Shown: positions 1-7,169, counted from the stretch's first letter. The stretch: 16,241 bases of DNA from DATJWY01 sp035500775 (GCA_035500775.1 DATJWY010000122.1:1-16241); one strand, 5' to 3'. Numbers and translations: made by a program. Notes: a model not told the origin generated them from the sequence alone.

Positions 1-55
1 CCATCGCGCCGGGCGATAGCAGCAGGCAGGCGATGGCGAGGGCGGCGAGGCGCAT
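1..55 (-). CDS. N-terminus of a secreted or lipid-anchored protein (cut by window edge)
   Basis: Reading the minus strand from an ATG at 55-53 gives MRLAALAIACLLLSPGAM before the window ends. A short basic start (R2), a hydrophobic core rich in Leu/Ala and a following S-P-G look like a Sec signal peptide, with a Cys inside the core. Only 18 codons are present, so no function can be given. It lies on the same strand as mtnA, 157 bp downstream of the mtnA stop, with a repeat element between them. A strong ribosome binding site is not obvious upstream of the ATG. The call rests only on frame and signal-peptide character. Confidence 0.5.
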   Translation of the reverse strand, partial: MRLAALAIACLLLSPGAM

Positions 56-88
56 GGGGCCGGACCTTAGAGCAAGCGAGGAGGGGAA

Positions 89-204
89 GGCCAGGGGCGC
101 CGCCCCTGGCCCCGGCTGGGGCCTTGAGGCCCCAGGCTCCCATTACTTAAGTATTGGATTCCAAAGGCTTGCCTTTGGCGGGGTCCAGGGGCGGCGCCCC
201 TGGC
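89..204. repeat. Composite palindromic repeat, copy R1
   Basis: This is a string of perfect or near-perfect hairpins filling the gap after mtnA: CCAGGGGCG/CGCCCCTGG (91-109), CTGGGGCC/GGCCCCAG (116-135), a CCATTACTT/AAGTATTGG centre (138-156), CCAAAGGC/GCCTTTGG (161-178) and CCAGGGGC/GCCCCTGG (184-202). The same modules recur at 4852-5040, 5151-5277, 10574-10771 and 13902-14065. This copy is the shortest: the two central arms abut without the spacer seen in other copies. It sits directly downstream of mtnA, and its hairpins could act as a 3'-end or RNA-stabilising structure; that role is inference. Confidence 0.8.
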
Positions 205-212
205 CTTTGCTC

Positions 213-1304
213 TCAGCCCTGCTCCGGAAACAACGCCACGAGCCCCGCCTCGCTCGCGGCGCAGCGGCCGCGCTCGGTGATCAACCCGGTGACGAGGCGC
301 GCCGGCGTCACGTCGAAGGCGGGGTTCGCCGCCTGGCTGCCGCTCGGTGTCACGCGCACCGTGGCGACGGTGCCGTCCAGCCCGCGGCCGGTGACGGTGG
401 TGACCTCGCTTTGCGCCCGTTCCTCGATCGGGATCTCGCGCAGCCCGTCGCTGATGCGCCAGTCGATGGTGGAGGAGGGCAGGGCGACCCAGAATGGCAC
501 GCCGTTGTCGCGCGCCGCGAGCGCCTTCAGATAGGTGCCGATCTTGTTGGCGACATCGCCCGCGCGGGTGACGCGGTCGGTGCCGACGATCACCAGATCG
601 ACCTTGCCGTGCTGCATCAGGTGGCCGCCGGCATTGTCGGAAATGACGGTGTGCGGCACGCCGTGCTTGCCAAGCTCCCACGCCGTCAGCGCCGCGCCCT
701 GGTTGCGCGGCCGCGTCTCGTCCACCCAGACATGCACCGGGATGCCGGCGTCGTGCGCCTTGTAGATCGGCGCGAGCGCGGTGCCCCAATCGACCGTCGC
801 GATCCAGCCGGCATTGCAATGCGTGAGCACGTTGACGGTGCGGTCATGCCGGGCGGCGACGTCCTTGATGAGGTCGAGGCCGTGCGCGCCGATCGCCTCG
901 TTCTGCGCCGCGTCCTCGTCGCAGATCGCGGCGGCCTCGGCATAGGCGACGCGCGCGCGCTCGGCGGGCGCCGTGTTGCGCAGCCGGGTCAGCATGCGCT
1001 CAAGCGCCCAGCGCAGGTTGATCGCGGTCGGGCGCGTGCCGCCGAGCATCGCGGCCTGGCGCTCCATCGCTTCCGTGCCCGGATCCTGCCGCAGCGCCAG
1101 CGCGAGACCGTACGCGGCAACCGCGCCGATCAGTGGCGCGCCGCGCACCTGCATCGTGCGGATCGCATGCGCCACTTCCTCGGGCGTGGTCAGGCGCAGG
1201 ATCTCGAGCGCCCAGGGGAGTTTCGTCTGGTCGAAGATGCGCACCGTCCAGCCATCCGGCTGGTCCACCCAGACGCTGCGATACGGGGTGCCATCAATTT
1301 TCAT
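213..1304 (-). CDS. mtnA: S-methyl-5-thioribose-1-phosphate isomerase
   Basis: MtnA converts 5-methylthioribose-1-phosphate to 5-methylthioribulose-1-phosphate in the cytosolic methionine salvage pathway, which recycles the methylthioadenosine released by spermidine synthesis. The 363-residue product has the usual length of the family (eIF-2B alpha/beta/delta-like). Family hallmarks are RGAPLIG at 54-60, THCNAG with the catalytic Cys163, and GTDRVT with the catalytic Asp243, followed by NKIGTYLKALAA. The ATG at 1304 has GGGA about 10 nt upstream. It follows the UPF0262 gene by 43 bp on the same strand, so the two may be cotranscribed. SpeE, the producer of methylthioadenosine, is encoded elsewhere in this window. 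A related ribose-1,5-bisphosphate isomerase is the main alternative, but residue context and length favour MtnA. Confidence 0.93.
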   Translation of the reverse strand: MKIDGTPYRSVWVDQPDGWTVRIFDQTKLPWALEILRLTTPEEVAHAIRTMQVRGAPLIGAVAAYGLALALRQDPGTEAMERQAAMLGGTRPTAINLRWALERMLTRLRNTAPAERARVAYAEAAAICDEDAAQNEAIGAHGLDLIKDVAARHDRTVNVLTHCNAGWIATVDWGTALAPIYKAHDAGIPVHVWVDETRPRNQGAALTAWELGKHGVPHTVISDNAGGHLMQHGKVDLVIVGTDRVTRAGDVANKIGTYLKALAARDNGVPFWVALPSSTIDWRISDGLREIPIEERAQSEVTTVTGRGLDGTVATVRVTPSGSQAANPAFDVTPARLVTGLITERGRCAASEAGLVALFPEQG

Positions 1305-1347
1305 CGGTATGCGTTCCCATCGGGAAAAAGGGGCCGGTTAAGAGACG

Positions 1348-1866
1348 TCAGATGCGCTGATGCAGCACGCAGACGAGGGTGAACAAGCGGCGCGCGGTCT
1401 GGAAATCAATTTCCACCTTGCCGGCGAGGCGCTGCATCATCAGCTCCGCGCCCTCGTTGTGCAGGCCGCGCCGCCCCATGTCGATCGCCTGGATGCGCGC
1501 TTCCCGGCCTTCCTGCACCGCCTGGACGTAGCTGTCCACGAGGAGCTGATAGTCCTTGATGAGGCCGCGGAACGGCCCGAGCGCGAGGCCGACGGCAAGC
1601 AGCGGCTGGTCCGCCGGATCACGGATGTCGAACACCAGCCTGCCCTCGACGATCGAGAGATGGAGCAGGAAAGGCGGCTGGAGATGGGCGCTGGCGCCGA
1701 CCGGGCGAAACGTGTTCTCGACCTCAAGATCGGTGACGGCCTGCGCCCTGTCGGCCTCCTGCAACGGCGAGAGACGGGTGAGCGCCTCCCCGTCCAGGAT
1801 CACGCGGGTGATCGAGGAGCGCGGCGTTTGCGTGTCCGTATCCGTGGGAAGGCTGTTACGCGTCAT
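1348..1866 (-). CDS. UPF0262 family protein
   Basis: The 172-residue product resembles the UPF0262 family, which is almost confined to Alphaproteobacteria and has no assigned function. Recognisable stretches are ITRVILDGEAL near the N-terminus, the central FDIRD...LGPFRGLIKDYQLLVDSY and the C-terminal EIDFQTARRLFTLVCVLH. No signal peptide or membrane segment is visible, so it is probably cytosolic. Its start overlaps the end of the DUF983 gene by 11 bp, implying translational coupling, and mtnA follows after 43 bp. The ATG at 1866 gives the expected family length. Confidence 0.85.
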   Translation of the reverse strand: MTRNSLPTDTDTQTPRSSITRVILDGEALTRLSPLQEADRAQAVTDLEVENTFRPVGASAHLQPPFLLHLSIVEGRLVFDIRDPADQPLLAVGLALGPFRGLIKDYQLLVDSYVQAVQEGREARIQAIDMGRRGLHNEGAELMMQRLAGKVEIDFQTARRLFTLVCVLHQRI

Positions 1867-2296
1867 CGTCCGCCGGCTTGAACAGGCCCAGTTTCAGCAT
1901 CAGCCCGACAGTCGCGCCTTTCACCGGCCGCAGCAAGCCCAATGCCAGGATCAGCGTCAGCGGCACGAAGATCGCGGTGGAAAGCCAGACCGGCGGGGCG
2001 TAGGCGCGGTCCGAGAACAGCATCAGGCCGATGATGACATGGCCGACGATGAAGATGGTGAAATAGGGCGGCGCGTCGTCCGCCCGCACCGCGCCGAGCG
2101 GGGCGGCGCAGACCGGGCAGCACGACCGCACGCGCAGCCAGCCGGCGAAGAGCGGTGCACGGCCGCAGGCGGGGCAGTGTCCGGCGGCGCCGCGCTGGAG
2201 CACCGTGAGCATCGGCGGCTCGGGCCAGCCCGGCCGGTCGAGCGGCCGCGGCGTGGCGCGGTCCGGTTCCCAGCGCGCGGGTTCTGTGTCGGGCAT
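1856..2296 (-). CDS. DUF983 family zinc-ribbon membrane protein
   Basis: This 146-residue protein has two CxxC pairs near the N-terminus (GHCPACG and CCPVC), forming a probable zinc ribbon, followed by two hydrophobic segments (around YFTIFIVGHVIIGLMLF and LSTAIFVPLTLILALGLL). That is the DUF983 arrangement: a small inner-membrane protein with a cytosolic zinc ribbon, of unknown function and often found near cytochrome oxidase genes in alphaproteobacteria. I chose the ATG at 2296 over an in-frame upstream start at 2362 because AAGGAAA lies about 6-8 nt before it. It heads the minus-strand run with the UPF0262 gene (11-bp overlap) and mtnA. Confidence 0.85.
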   Translation of the reverse strand: MPDTEPARWEPDRATPRPLDRPGWPEPPMLTVLQRGAAGHCPACGRAPLFAGWLRVRSCCPVCAAPLGAVRADDAPPYFTIFIVGHVIIGLMLFSDRAYAPPVWLSTAIFVPLTLILALGLLRPVKGATVGLMLKLGLFKPADDDA

Positions 2297-2499
2297 GGCG
2301 GTTTCCTTGCTGGCCGCGCGGGTCTTTCCGGACGGCCTCGCGCCGGAACCGGTGCTGCGCATGTCATGTTCGCGATGCGCCGGGTCAAGGCCGCGCGCGA
2401 TGGCGGGTGCGCGGCGATGGGTGCGCGGTGACGGCCTCGTGGAGGGGGCGCGCGGAGGGAAAACTTGTCTCCGCGACGTAGCCGCGCGATACGCGCGTC

Positions 2500-3351
2500 A
2501 TGCAGATCGTCCGTTCCCTTCCCGACCTCGTCGCCGCCCGGACCGCGCTTGCCACGGCCAAAGGCGGTTTTGCCCTGGTGCCCACCATGGGCGCCCTGCA
2601 CGCGGGGCATCTCTCGCTGGTGCGCGCGGCGCGGGAGAGCGGGCTGGCCGTCGCCGTCTCGATCTTCGTCAATCCGCTGCAGTTCGGGCCGAACGAGGAT
2701 CTCGCCCGCTATCCGCGCGATGAGGCGGGCGACCTCGCGTTGTTGCGCGCGGAAGGCTGCGATCTCGTCTGGCTGCCGCCGGTGGAGGCGATGTACCCGC
2801 CCGGCGACGCGACCACCATCGATGTCGGCGGGCCCGCGCTTGCCTGGGAAGGCGCGCTGCGGCCGGGTCACTTTCGCGGTGTCGCCACCGTGGTCGCCAA
2901 GCTGTTCGGGCAGATGCGGCCGCGCCTCGCCTTTTTCGGCGAGAAGGACTGGCAGCAATTGCAGGTGATCCGGCGGATGGTGAGCGATCTCCTGCTGCCG
3001 GTGGAGGTGCGGGGCGTGCCGGTCGCGCGCGATGCGGATGGTCTCGCGCTCTCCTCGCGCAACCGCTTCCTCTCGCCGGAGGAGCGGCCGCGCGCGCCGC
3101 TGTTGTATGCGGCGCTGCGAGACGTCGCCGATATGGTGCGCGACGGCGCGGCGGCGGACGCGCCGCTGCACATGGCGCGCGCGCGCCTCACCGATGCGGG
3201 GTTCGATGTGAACTACCTGGCGCTCGTGCACGCCGAGAGCCTGTGCGAGATCACGCACGCGGTGTCGCCGGCGCGGCTGATCGCGGCGGCGCGTCTCGGC
3301 AGCGTGCGTCTGCTCGACAATGTGCCGGTTGGCGATCTGCCAGTGATCTGA
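2500..3351 (+). CDS. panC: Pantothenate synthetase (pantoate--beta-alanine ligase)
   Basis: PanC condenses pantoate with beta-alanine using ATP, through a pantoyl-adenylate, the last step of pantothenate (vitamin B5, CoA precursor) synthesis in the cytosol. The 283-residue length is typical. Motifs in order: PTMGALHAGH (28-37, HIGH-type nucleotide-binding, His34 and His37), FVNPLQFGPNED (56-67), RPGHFRGVATVV (121-132), FGEKDWQQLQ (146-155, KMSKS-equivalent area) and LSSRNRFLS (184-192). The ribosome binding site before the ATG is weak: a GGAGGGAAAA at 2453-2462 is too far away. It is transcribed divergently from the DUF983 gene, with about 200 bp between starts. No panB is visible here. Confidence 0.95.
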   Translation: MQIVRSLPDLVAARTALATAKGGFALVPTMGALHAGHLSLVRAARESGLAVAVSIFVNPLQFGPNEDLARYPRDEAGDLALLRAEGCDLVWLPPVEAMYPPGDATTIDVGGPALAWEGALRPGHFRGVATVVAKLFGQMRPRLAFFGEKDWQQLQVIRRMVSDLLLPVEVRGVPVARDADGLALSSRNRFLSPEERPRAPLLYAALRDVADMVRDGAAADAPLHMARARLTDAGFDVNYLALVHAESLCEITHAVSPARLIAAARLGSVRLLDNVPVGDLPVI

Positions 3352-3852
3352 CACGCCGGATCCGGCACGCATCGCCGTGCTGGGATGCGCGCGAGGATGC
3401 GCCGCGCTCCGTTAAGAAGTTTTTTCGCTGCCGAAACCCAACGCGCCCCACGTGTTTTTGTTGACAGCGGCGCGGATGCGCGGAATAGCGAACAAAGTGT
3501 AGCTTGACGCCGATTCGCGAAGCGACTCATCTCCTTCCGTCGAAGTCCGTGTCGAGCTTGCGCGGGAAGGGACGGTGGATGGGCGCGCGTTTGTCTGGAC
3601 TTCGGGCCAGCCGGTGATGCGGCCATCGGCTCTGCTGACCGGGCTGCCTGGCGCGGCGTTACGGTCCTTGGACCGGACAAGTCGCGCATCGGCACGCAGT
3701 CGTCGCGGCGCCTTCCGATGGATGCGCGCCGTGTCGCGGCGATGCCGCGCGCGTCGTGGGATGAGAGGCGAAACGATCCATTCGCTGGAAGGGGCATTGC
3801 CGGTCGCCGGCGCCCGTGGGTTTCCGAGACAAGAACAATCAGGAGTCAGCCA
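3352..3852. other. Intergenic leader between panC and the histone-like gene
   Basis: This 501-bp stretch has no convincing gene; short open frames through it show no family resemblance and lack ribosome binding sites. It begins with two small palindromes just after the panC stop (GCCGGATCCGGC at 3355-3366 and a GCACG/CGTGC hairpin) that could end the panC transcript. A TTGACA promoter candidate lies at 3461. The remainder would be a 5' leader of about 350 nt for the histone-like gene, with small inverted repeats such as GGTCC-tt-GGACC near 3663-3674. Confidence 0.5.
3461..3489 (+). promoter_or_regulatory. Candidate promoter of the histone-like gene
   Basis: A perfect TTGACA at 3461-3466 is followed by 16-17 bp and a poor -10 (GAATAG/AATAGC, 3483-3489), in an AT-richer patch of an otherwise very GC-rich region. 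The weak -10 keeps this tentative. If it is used, the 5' leader is long (about 350 nt). Confidence 0.3.
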
Positions 3853-4830
3853 ATGAGTAGCGAGGATACCTCGTCCGGATCTCGTGCCCAGCCGATGGCC
3901 ATCCGGTCAACCACGCGCCGTGGCGGCGCCGGCACGCGCGGCACGGCCGCGCGCGGCACCGGCACGCGTGGTACGGCGGCCCGGGGTACTGCCAAGACGA
4001 CGACGCGCGCTGGCGCGGTGAAGAAGACGACGCGCGCGACGGTGGCGAAGGCCCCGGCGAAGACGACGCGCGCCACGGCGGCGAAGACCGCGACGAAGAC
4101 GACGCGCGCGACGGCGGCGAAGGCCGCGACGAAGACGACGCGTGCGACGGCGGCGAAGGCCCCGGCGAAGACGACGCGCGCCACGGCGGCGAAGGCAACG
4201 CGCGCGACGGCAGCGAAAACGACGCGCGGCGCGGCGACAAAGGCCGCGGCGAAGACGACGCGCGCCACGGCGGCCAAGACCACGCGCGGCGCCAAGGCCA
4301 CCACCACGCGCGGCGCCGCCAAGACCACGCGCACGGCAACGACCCGCGCCGGCGCGACGCGCACCGCCGCGGCCCGCACGGCCGCCGCGCGCGCGACGAC
4401 CGCCCGCGCCGCTGGCAAGCGCGCCACCGCCGCTGCCCCCCGCGCCAAGGCGGGCACGACGCGCGCCACGACCGCGCGTAAGGTCGGCGCCAGCCGGACC
4501 ACGAAGGCGGCGACGACGCCGCGCAAGGCCGCGACCGCCCGTGGCACCGCCGCGCGCAAGACGGCGACGCGCACGACGCGCGCCACGACCCCGCGCGCCA
4601 CGCGCACGCCCCGGAGCCGCAAGGCCGAGCTGCCCGAGATCGAGATCATCGAGGTGCTGCCGGTGGAGCTGGACGTGATCGAGGAAGAGCCGGCTCCCGC
4701 GCCGCGCGCGCGCCGTTCGCGCAAGCGGGCGGAGGAGACGGTGGCGGCGCCGGTTGCCGAGGTGACGGAAACCGCCGACGAAACCGCCGAGACGACGGAC
4801 GCCGACGAGCCGCTGGACCGCGAGATCTGA
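3853..4830 (+). CDS. Histone H1-like basic repeat protein with acidic tail
   Basis: The ATG at 3853 has AGGAG 7 nt upstream (3841-3845), which fixes the start and gives 325 residues; longer upstream readings lack a binding site. Residues about 20-255 are almost only Ala, Thr, Arg and Lys. From 4024 there are four full 12-residue units of the form KTTRATAAKAPA, then a shortened fifth and degenerate copies. The last 70 residues change to an acidic, Glu-rich tail (PEIEIIEVLPVELDVIEEE, then Glu/Thr/Asp-rich). Bacterial lysine/alanine-rich histone H1-like proteins bind DNA non-specifically and compact the nucleoid; that role is inferred from composition. The Thr/Arg-rich repeat and acidic tail differ from the usual KPAAK type. 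The repeat count should vary between strains. Low complexity makes homology calls unreliable. Confidence 0.75.
   Translation: MSSEDTSSGSRAQPMAIRSTTRRGGAGTRGTAARGTGTRGTAARGTAKTTTRAGAVKKTTRATVAKAPAKTTRATAAKTATKTTRATAAKAATKTTRATAAKAPAKTTRATAAKATRATAAKTTRGAATKAAAKTTRATAAKTTRGAKATTTRGAAKTTRTATTRAGATRTAAARTAAARATTARAAGKRATAAAPRAKAGTTRATTARKVGASRTTKAATTPRKAATARGTAARKTATRTTRATTPRATRTPRSRKAELPEIEIIEVLPVELDVIEEEPAPAPRARRSRKRAEETVAAPVAEVTETADETAETTDADEPLDREI
4024..4197 (+). repeat. 36-bp in-frame tandem repeat
   Basis: Four consecutive 36-bp units (4024-4059, 4060-4095, 4096-4131, 4132-4167) and a 30-bp partial unit (4168-4197) each begin AAGACGACGCG and encode KTTRAT(A/V)AK followed by A/T, P/A, A/T. 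Degenerate versions continue to about 4300. Differences between units are mainly C/G swaps, and the period is a multiple of three, so copy-number changes would keep the reading frame. Confidence 0.9.
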
Positions 4831-5039
4831 TACCAGCGGCCGGTTCTTTGTGAGGCCAGGGGCTTTCCCTCCGGGGCCACTCGCCCCTGGCCCCGTCACG
4901 CGCATGTATGCTTGTGCATGACGGGGCCAGCCCCCGTTTGCTTCACAAATATCCAGTTGTAACCGGTTAACTCCCCAACCTTGCGGGGGTCTGGGGCCTC
5001 CAGGCCCCGTCGCGCGAATGCACGCCTGCGCGTGACGGG

Positions 5040-5116
5040 GGCGAGGGGCGGAGTGACCAAAGGTTCCATCGCTCCGTGGAAGCGATGGAATGGTCACGGA
5101 GGGAGCGCCCCTCGCC
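5040..5116. repeat. 77-bp nested long palindrome
   Basis: Outer arms GGCGAGGGGCG (5040-5050) and CGCCCCTCGCC (5106-5116) enclose inner arms GTGACCA (5053-5059)/TGGTCAC (5091-5097) and TTCCATCGCT (5064-5073)/AGCGATGGAA (5081-5090), with a 7-nt loop. The only interruptions are small bulges. It is a very stable hairpin in RNA from either strand and could form a cruciform in DNA. Confidence 0.85.
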
Positions 5117-5316
5117 TTATACCAACTGCCTTATTGATTGACCTATCTGAAAGGTCAGGGGCGTTGCCCCTGGACCCCACTGGGGCCGTCGGCCCCAGAC
5201 CCCTTTCCATTAATGATTCCAAACTCGTGCGGGTCTGGGGGCGTTGCCCCCAGCGGGTCGAGGGCAGAGCCCTGGCCTTTTTCTTGATCGGTCAAGATTT
5301 GTGGCGGTTGGTATTA
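5117..5316. mobile_element. MITE-like 200-bp element with terminal inverted repeats
   Basis: TTATACCAACTGCC (5117-5130) and GGCGGTTGGTATTA (5303-5316) are inverted copies with two mismatches in 14 bp, and weaker complementarity continues to about 28 bp (TTGACC/GGTCAA at the inner ends). The interior is repeat copy R3, with no coding capacity. A related end (TGATACCAGCGGCC) lies at 4828-4841. Short length, terminal inverted repeats and no ORF are what a miniature transposable element looks like; a clear target-site duplication was not seen. It may instead be a large REP-type element. Confidence 0.45.
5261..5282 (+). terminator. Possible terminator for the histone-like gene
   Basis: An AGGGC/GCCCT hairpin (5261-5273) is followed after 4 nt by five T residues (5278-5282) on the plus strand, at the right end of repeat R3. 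The stem is short and 430 bp beyond the stop codon, so this is tentative. Confidence 0.3.
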
Positions 5317-5336
5317 GCTTCGATGTCTTGTCGGGC

Positions 5337-5356
5337 CTGACGCCGCGCGGCGTCAG
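5337..5356. terminator. Perfect 20-bp palindrome at the methyltransferase stop
   Basis: CTGACGCCGC (5337-5346) is directly followed by its exact complement GCGGCGTCAG (5347-5356), spanning the stop codon of the minus-strand methyltransferase gene. There is no T-tract, so it would be a GC-rich 3'-end hairpin rather than a classical intrinsic terminator. Confidence 0.4.
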
Positions 5357-6180
5357 CGCGGCTCGGCCAGCAGGTCGCGTTGTCCGAGGCGGAAGGCGAG
5401 GTGGCCCGCGAGCGCCTGACGTTGCCGCGCCTTTGCCCATTCCGCCGCGCGCCCGGCGCAGGCCGGGGTCTCGCGGGCGAGGGCGGCGGTTTCCGCGACC
5501 AAGGCGCGCGTCATCGCCAGCGCATGCCGTGGCACGCGCCAGTCGGACGGCGCCGTGCTGACCTTGAAGCCCTGCGCGGCGAACAGGCGGGTGGCGACGG
5601 GCAGCGCATGCGCGCCGAGCGGCGGACCGAATTCGGCGGGTGCGGTGAGCGCGCGCCACGCCGCGTTGCAGACGGCGCGATCCAGCGGATGCGGCGGCAT
5701 GAATTGCATCTGTCCGGTCTGGATCTGCGTCGCGAGCACGGGCGCGCGCCGGGTTTCCGCGAGCGCCGCCACCCAATCCGTCGAGACGTGATGCAGCAGC
5801 GCGTCGCACAGCACGGCATCCGCCGGCGGCAGGCCGACCGGATCGACGATGTCGGCGATCACGCCTTCCAGCCGCCAGGCGCCGTGCGGGGTGTGCACCA
5901 GCATGGCGCGGCTGGGGAAGGTCACGGTCCAGCCGAGGGACATCGCCCATTGGGCAATGCCGGCATAGGCGGTCTCGATGCGCTCCACGTCGAGATCGGC
6001 GACCTGCCAGACCTGCGCGCGGCGCAGGCGCGGCGCGAGCCAGCGGATCAGCTCGCCATCGCGCGCGCCGACCGCGAGCAGGCGCGGCCGTGCCGGCAGC
6101 AGCGCGGCGAACCGTTCCGCCAGAGCCGCGCTGCGGATATCGGCATCGAAGCCCACCGGCCGGGGTTTGCTGGTCAGCAT
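5353..6180 (-). CDS. Class I SAM-dependent methyltransferase
   Basis: The 275-residue product has a Rossmann-type motif I (LLAVGARDGELIRWL, 34-48) and an acidic ADLD at 61-64 that would contact the ribose of S-adenosylmethionine; a further acidic segment, DAVLCDALLHH, fits the post-motif position. No signal peptide or membrane segment is seen. The substrate cannot be read from sequence. The ATG at 6180 lies inside the end of the upstream glycosyltransferase gene (7-bp overlap), so the pair is very likely translationally coupled and may modify the same small molecule or glycan. Motif I is a loose match (GARDGE rather than GxGxG), which keeps the family call below certainty. Confidence 0.7.
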   Translation of the reverse strand: MLTSKPRPVGFDADIRSAALAERFAALLPARPRLLAVGARDGELIRWLAPRLRRAQVWQVADLDVERIETAYAGIAQWAMSLGWTVTFPSRAMLVHTPHGAWRLEGVIADIVDPVGLPPADAVLCDALLHHVSTDWVAALAETRRAPVLATQIQTGQMQFMPPHPLDRAVCNAAWRALTAPAEFGPPLGAHALPVATRLFAAQGFKVSTAPSDWRVPRHALAMTRALVAETAALARETPACAGRAAEWAKARQRQALAGHLAFRLGQRDLLAEPR

Positions 6181-7169
6181 CGCTGCGTTTCCTCCACCGC
6201 GCGCAGGAAGGCGCGTGCCTGTGTTTGCCAGTCCGGCAGCGCCTGACCGGCGTGCCAGGCGCTCTCCGCCATGTCCTGCCGCAGCCGCGCGTCGAAGATC
6301 AGCCGGCGCATGGCTTTCGACAGGCCCGCCCAGTCGCCCGGCGGCGCGATGACGCCGGCTTCCTGCGGCACATGCTCGGTGCCGGCGAGGGTGGCGACCG
6401 GGAGGCCGTGCCGCAGTGCCTCGGCGACCGCCATGCCGTGCGCCTCGGAGCGCGCGGCGTGGGCGAAGAGGTCGCTGCCGTGCCAGAGCGCGGCGAGGGC
6501 GGTGTCATCCACCGCGCCGGCGAAGGTGACGCGCGGCGCGATGCCGAGGCTGTGCGCGAGGTCGCGCAGCGCCGCCGCGTGCGTGGGGTCACGCTGGTCG
6601 TCGCCGGCGATGACGAGGCGCCAGTCGAGATCCGGCAGCGCCGCCAGGGCGCGCAGCAGCAGGTCGTGGCCGTGTGCCGGGGTCAGCGCGCCGAGAGCGA
6701 GGAGGGCGCAGCCGGGCCCGCCGGAGCCGGCTGCGCGCGGCGCCGGGTCGGCGCCCGGCGGCAGCGCGATGACGGGTGGAGGCGATGTGCCGCGCTCCCG
6801 CCGTAGGCGCTCGGCGATGGCGGCGCTGCCGGTGACGAGGCCGGCGAGGGCCGCCAGCACCGAAGCCGGCACGCCCGCGCTCCCGCCATGCCGGAACAGG
6901 CCGAGGGCCCGGCGTTGGGCGAGGCGGCCGGGGCAGCCGGCGCAGCCTGGCAGCAGGGTTTCGTCCACGACCGGGATGCCGCCTTCCGGCAGGCGGTCCC
7001 ACCAGGAGGCTTCGCCGCCTGGGCCTTTGCCGCCCTGGCCTGCCGCCTCCGGCGCGTGCAGGATGGCGCCGTGCCCGGCCGCGCGCAGGGAAGCGGCGAG
7101 GCGTCGCGTATAGGCGTCTCCGGTGGCCAGGCCGCCGCGCGCTGATGTCAGAAAGATGAAATCGGTCAT
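6174..7169 (-). CDS. GT4-family glycosyltransferase
   Basis: This 331-residue protein has a GT-B glycosyltransferase layout. The N-terminal half holds an acceptor-side fold (FLTSARGGLATGD near the start). The donor-side half begins around 155-190 (LLALGALTPAHGHDLLLRAL...DWRLVIAGD) and contains the retaining GT4 signature E-x7-E: SEAHGMAVAEAL with Glu242 and Glu250. It would transfer a sugar from a nucleotide-sugar donor; donor and acceptor are unknown. An internal CAGCPGR motif (76-82) is unusual. Two proximal Cys could bind metal or form a disulfide. It is first of a two-gene unit with the methyltransferase and diverges from dksA with about 150 bp between starts. The binding site before its ATG is weak. 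Confidence 0.8.
   Translation of the reverse strand: MTDFIFLTSARGGLATGDAYTRRLAASLRAAGHGAILHAPEAAGQGGKGPGGEASWWDRLPEGGIPVVDETLLPGCAGCPGRLAQRRALGLFRHGGSAGVPASVLAALAGLVTGSAAIAERLRRERGTSPPPVIALPPGADPAPRAAGSGGPGCALLALGALTPAHGHDLLLRALAALPDLDWRLVIAGDDQRDPTHAAALRDLAHSLGIAPRVTFAGAVDDTALAALWHGSDLFAHAARSEAHGMAVAEALRHGLPVATLAGTEHVPQEAGVIAPPGDWAGLSKAMRRLIFDARLRQDMAESAWHAGQALPDWQTQARAFLRAVEETQRC

Larger units (their letters stand above)
4828..5316. repeat. Composite repeat block R2 plus R3 with inverted-repeat ends
   Basis: The 522-bp gap between the convergent histone-like and methyltransferase genes is filled by repeats and holds no gene. R2 (about 4852-5040) contains CCAGGGG/CCCCTGG (4852-4897), two related hairpins with CCCCGTCA/TGACGGGG-type stems (near 4893-4925 and 5006-5040) and a GGGGCCTccAGGCCCC hairpin (4993-5008). 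R3 (5151-5277) contains CAGGGGC/GCCCCTG, CTGGGGCC/GGCCCCAG, CTGGGGGC/GCCCCCAG and AGGGC/GCCCT hairpins. The block begins with ATACCAGCGGCC, overlapping the stop codon of the histone-like gene, and ends with the inverted GGCGGTTGGTATTA. Confidence 0.75.

Noticed and set aside
33..1382. 449-codon open frame on the plus strand across mtnA
   Set aside because: It is antisense to a gene with clear MtnA catalytic motifs; long shadow frames are expected at this GC content, and its composition is Arg/His/Asp-rich with no domain.
2023..3372. 449-codon minus-strand frame across panC and the DUF983 gene
   Set aside because: It overlaps two well-supported genes in antisense, has no family resemblance, and is Arg/Pro/His-rich as GC-driven shadow frames are.
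4024..4197. Evenly spaced repeats that could suggest CRISPR
   Set aside because: The 36-bp units are directly adjacent with no unique spacers, and they code in frame for a protein repeat.
3846..5097. Long minus-strand frames (344 and 396 codons) opposite the histone-like gene
   Set aside because: They are complements of the repeat-coding DNA (Val/Ala- or Arg/Gly-rich). The plus-strand frame has a ribosome binding site and a coherent basic-to-acidic layout.
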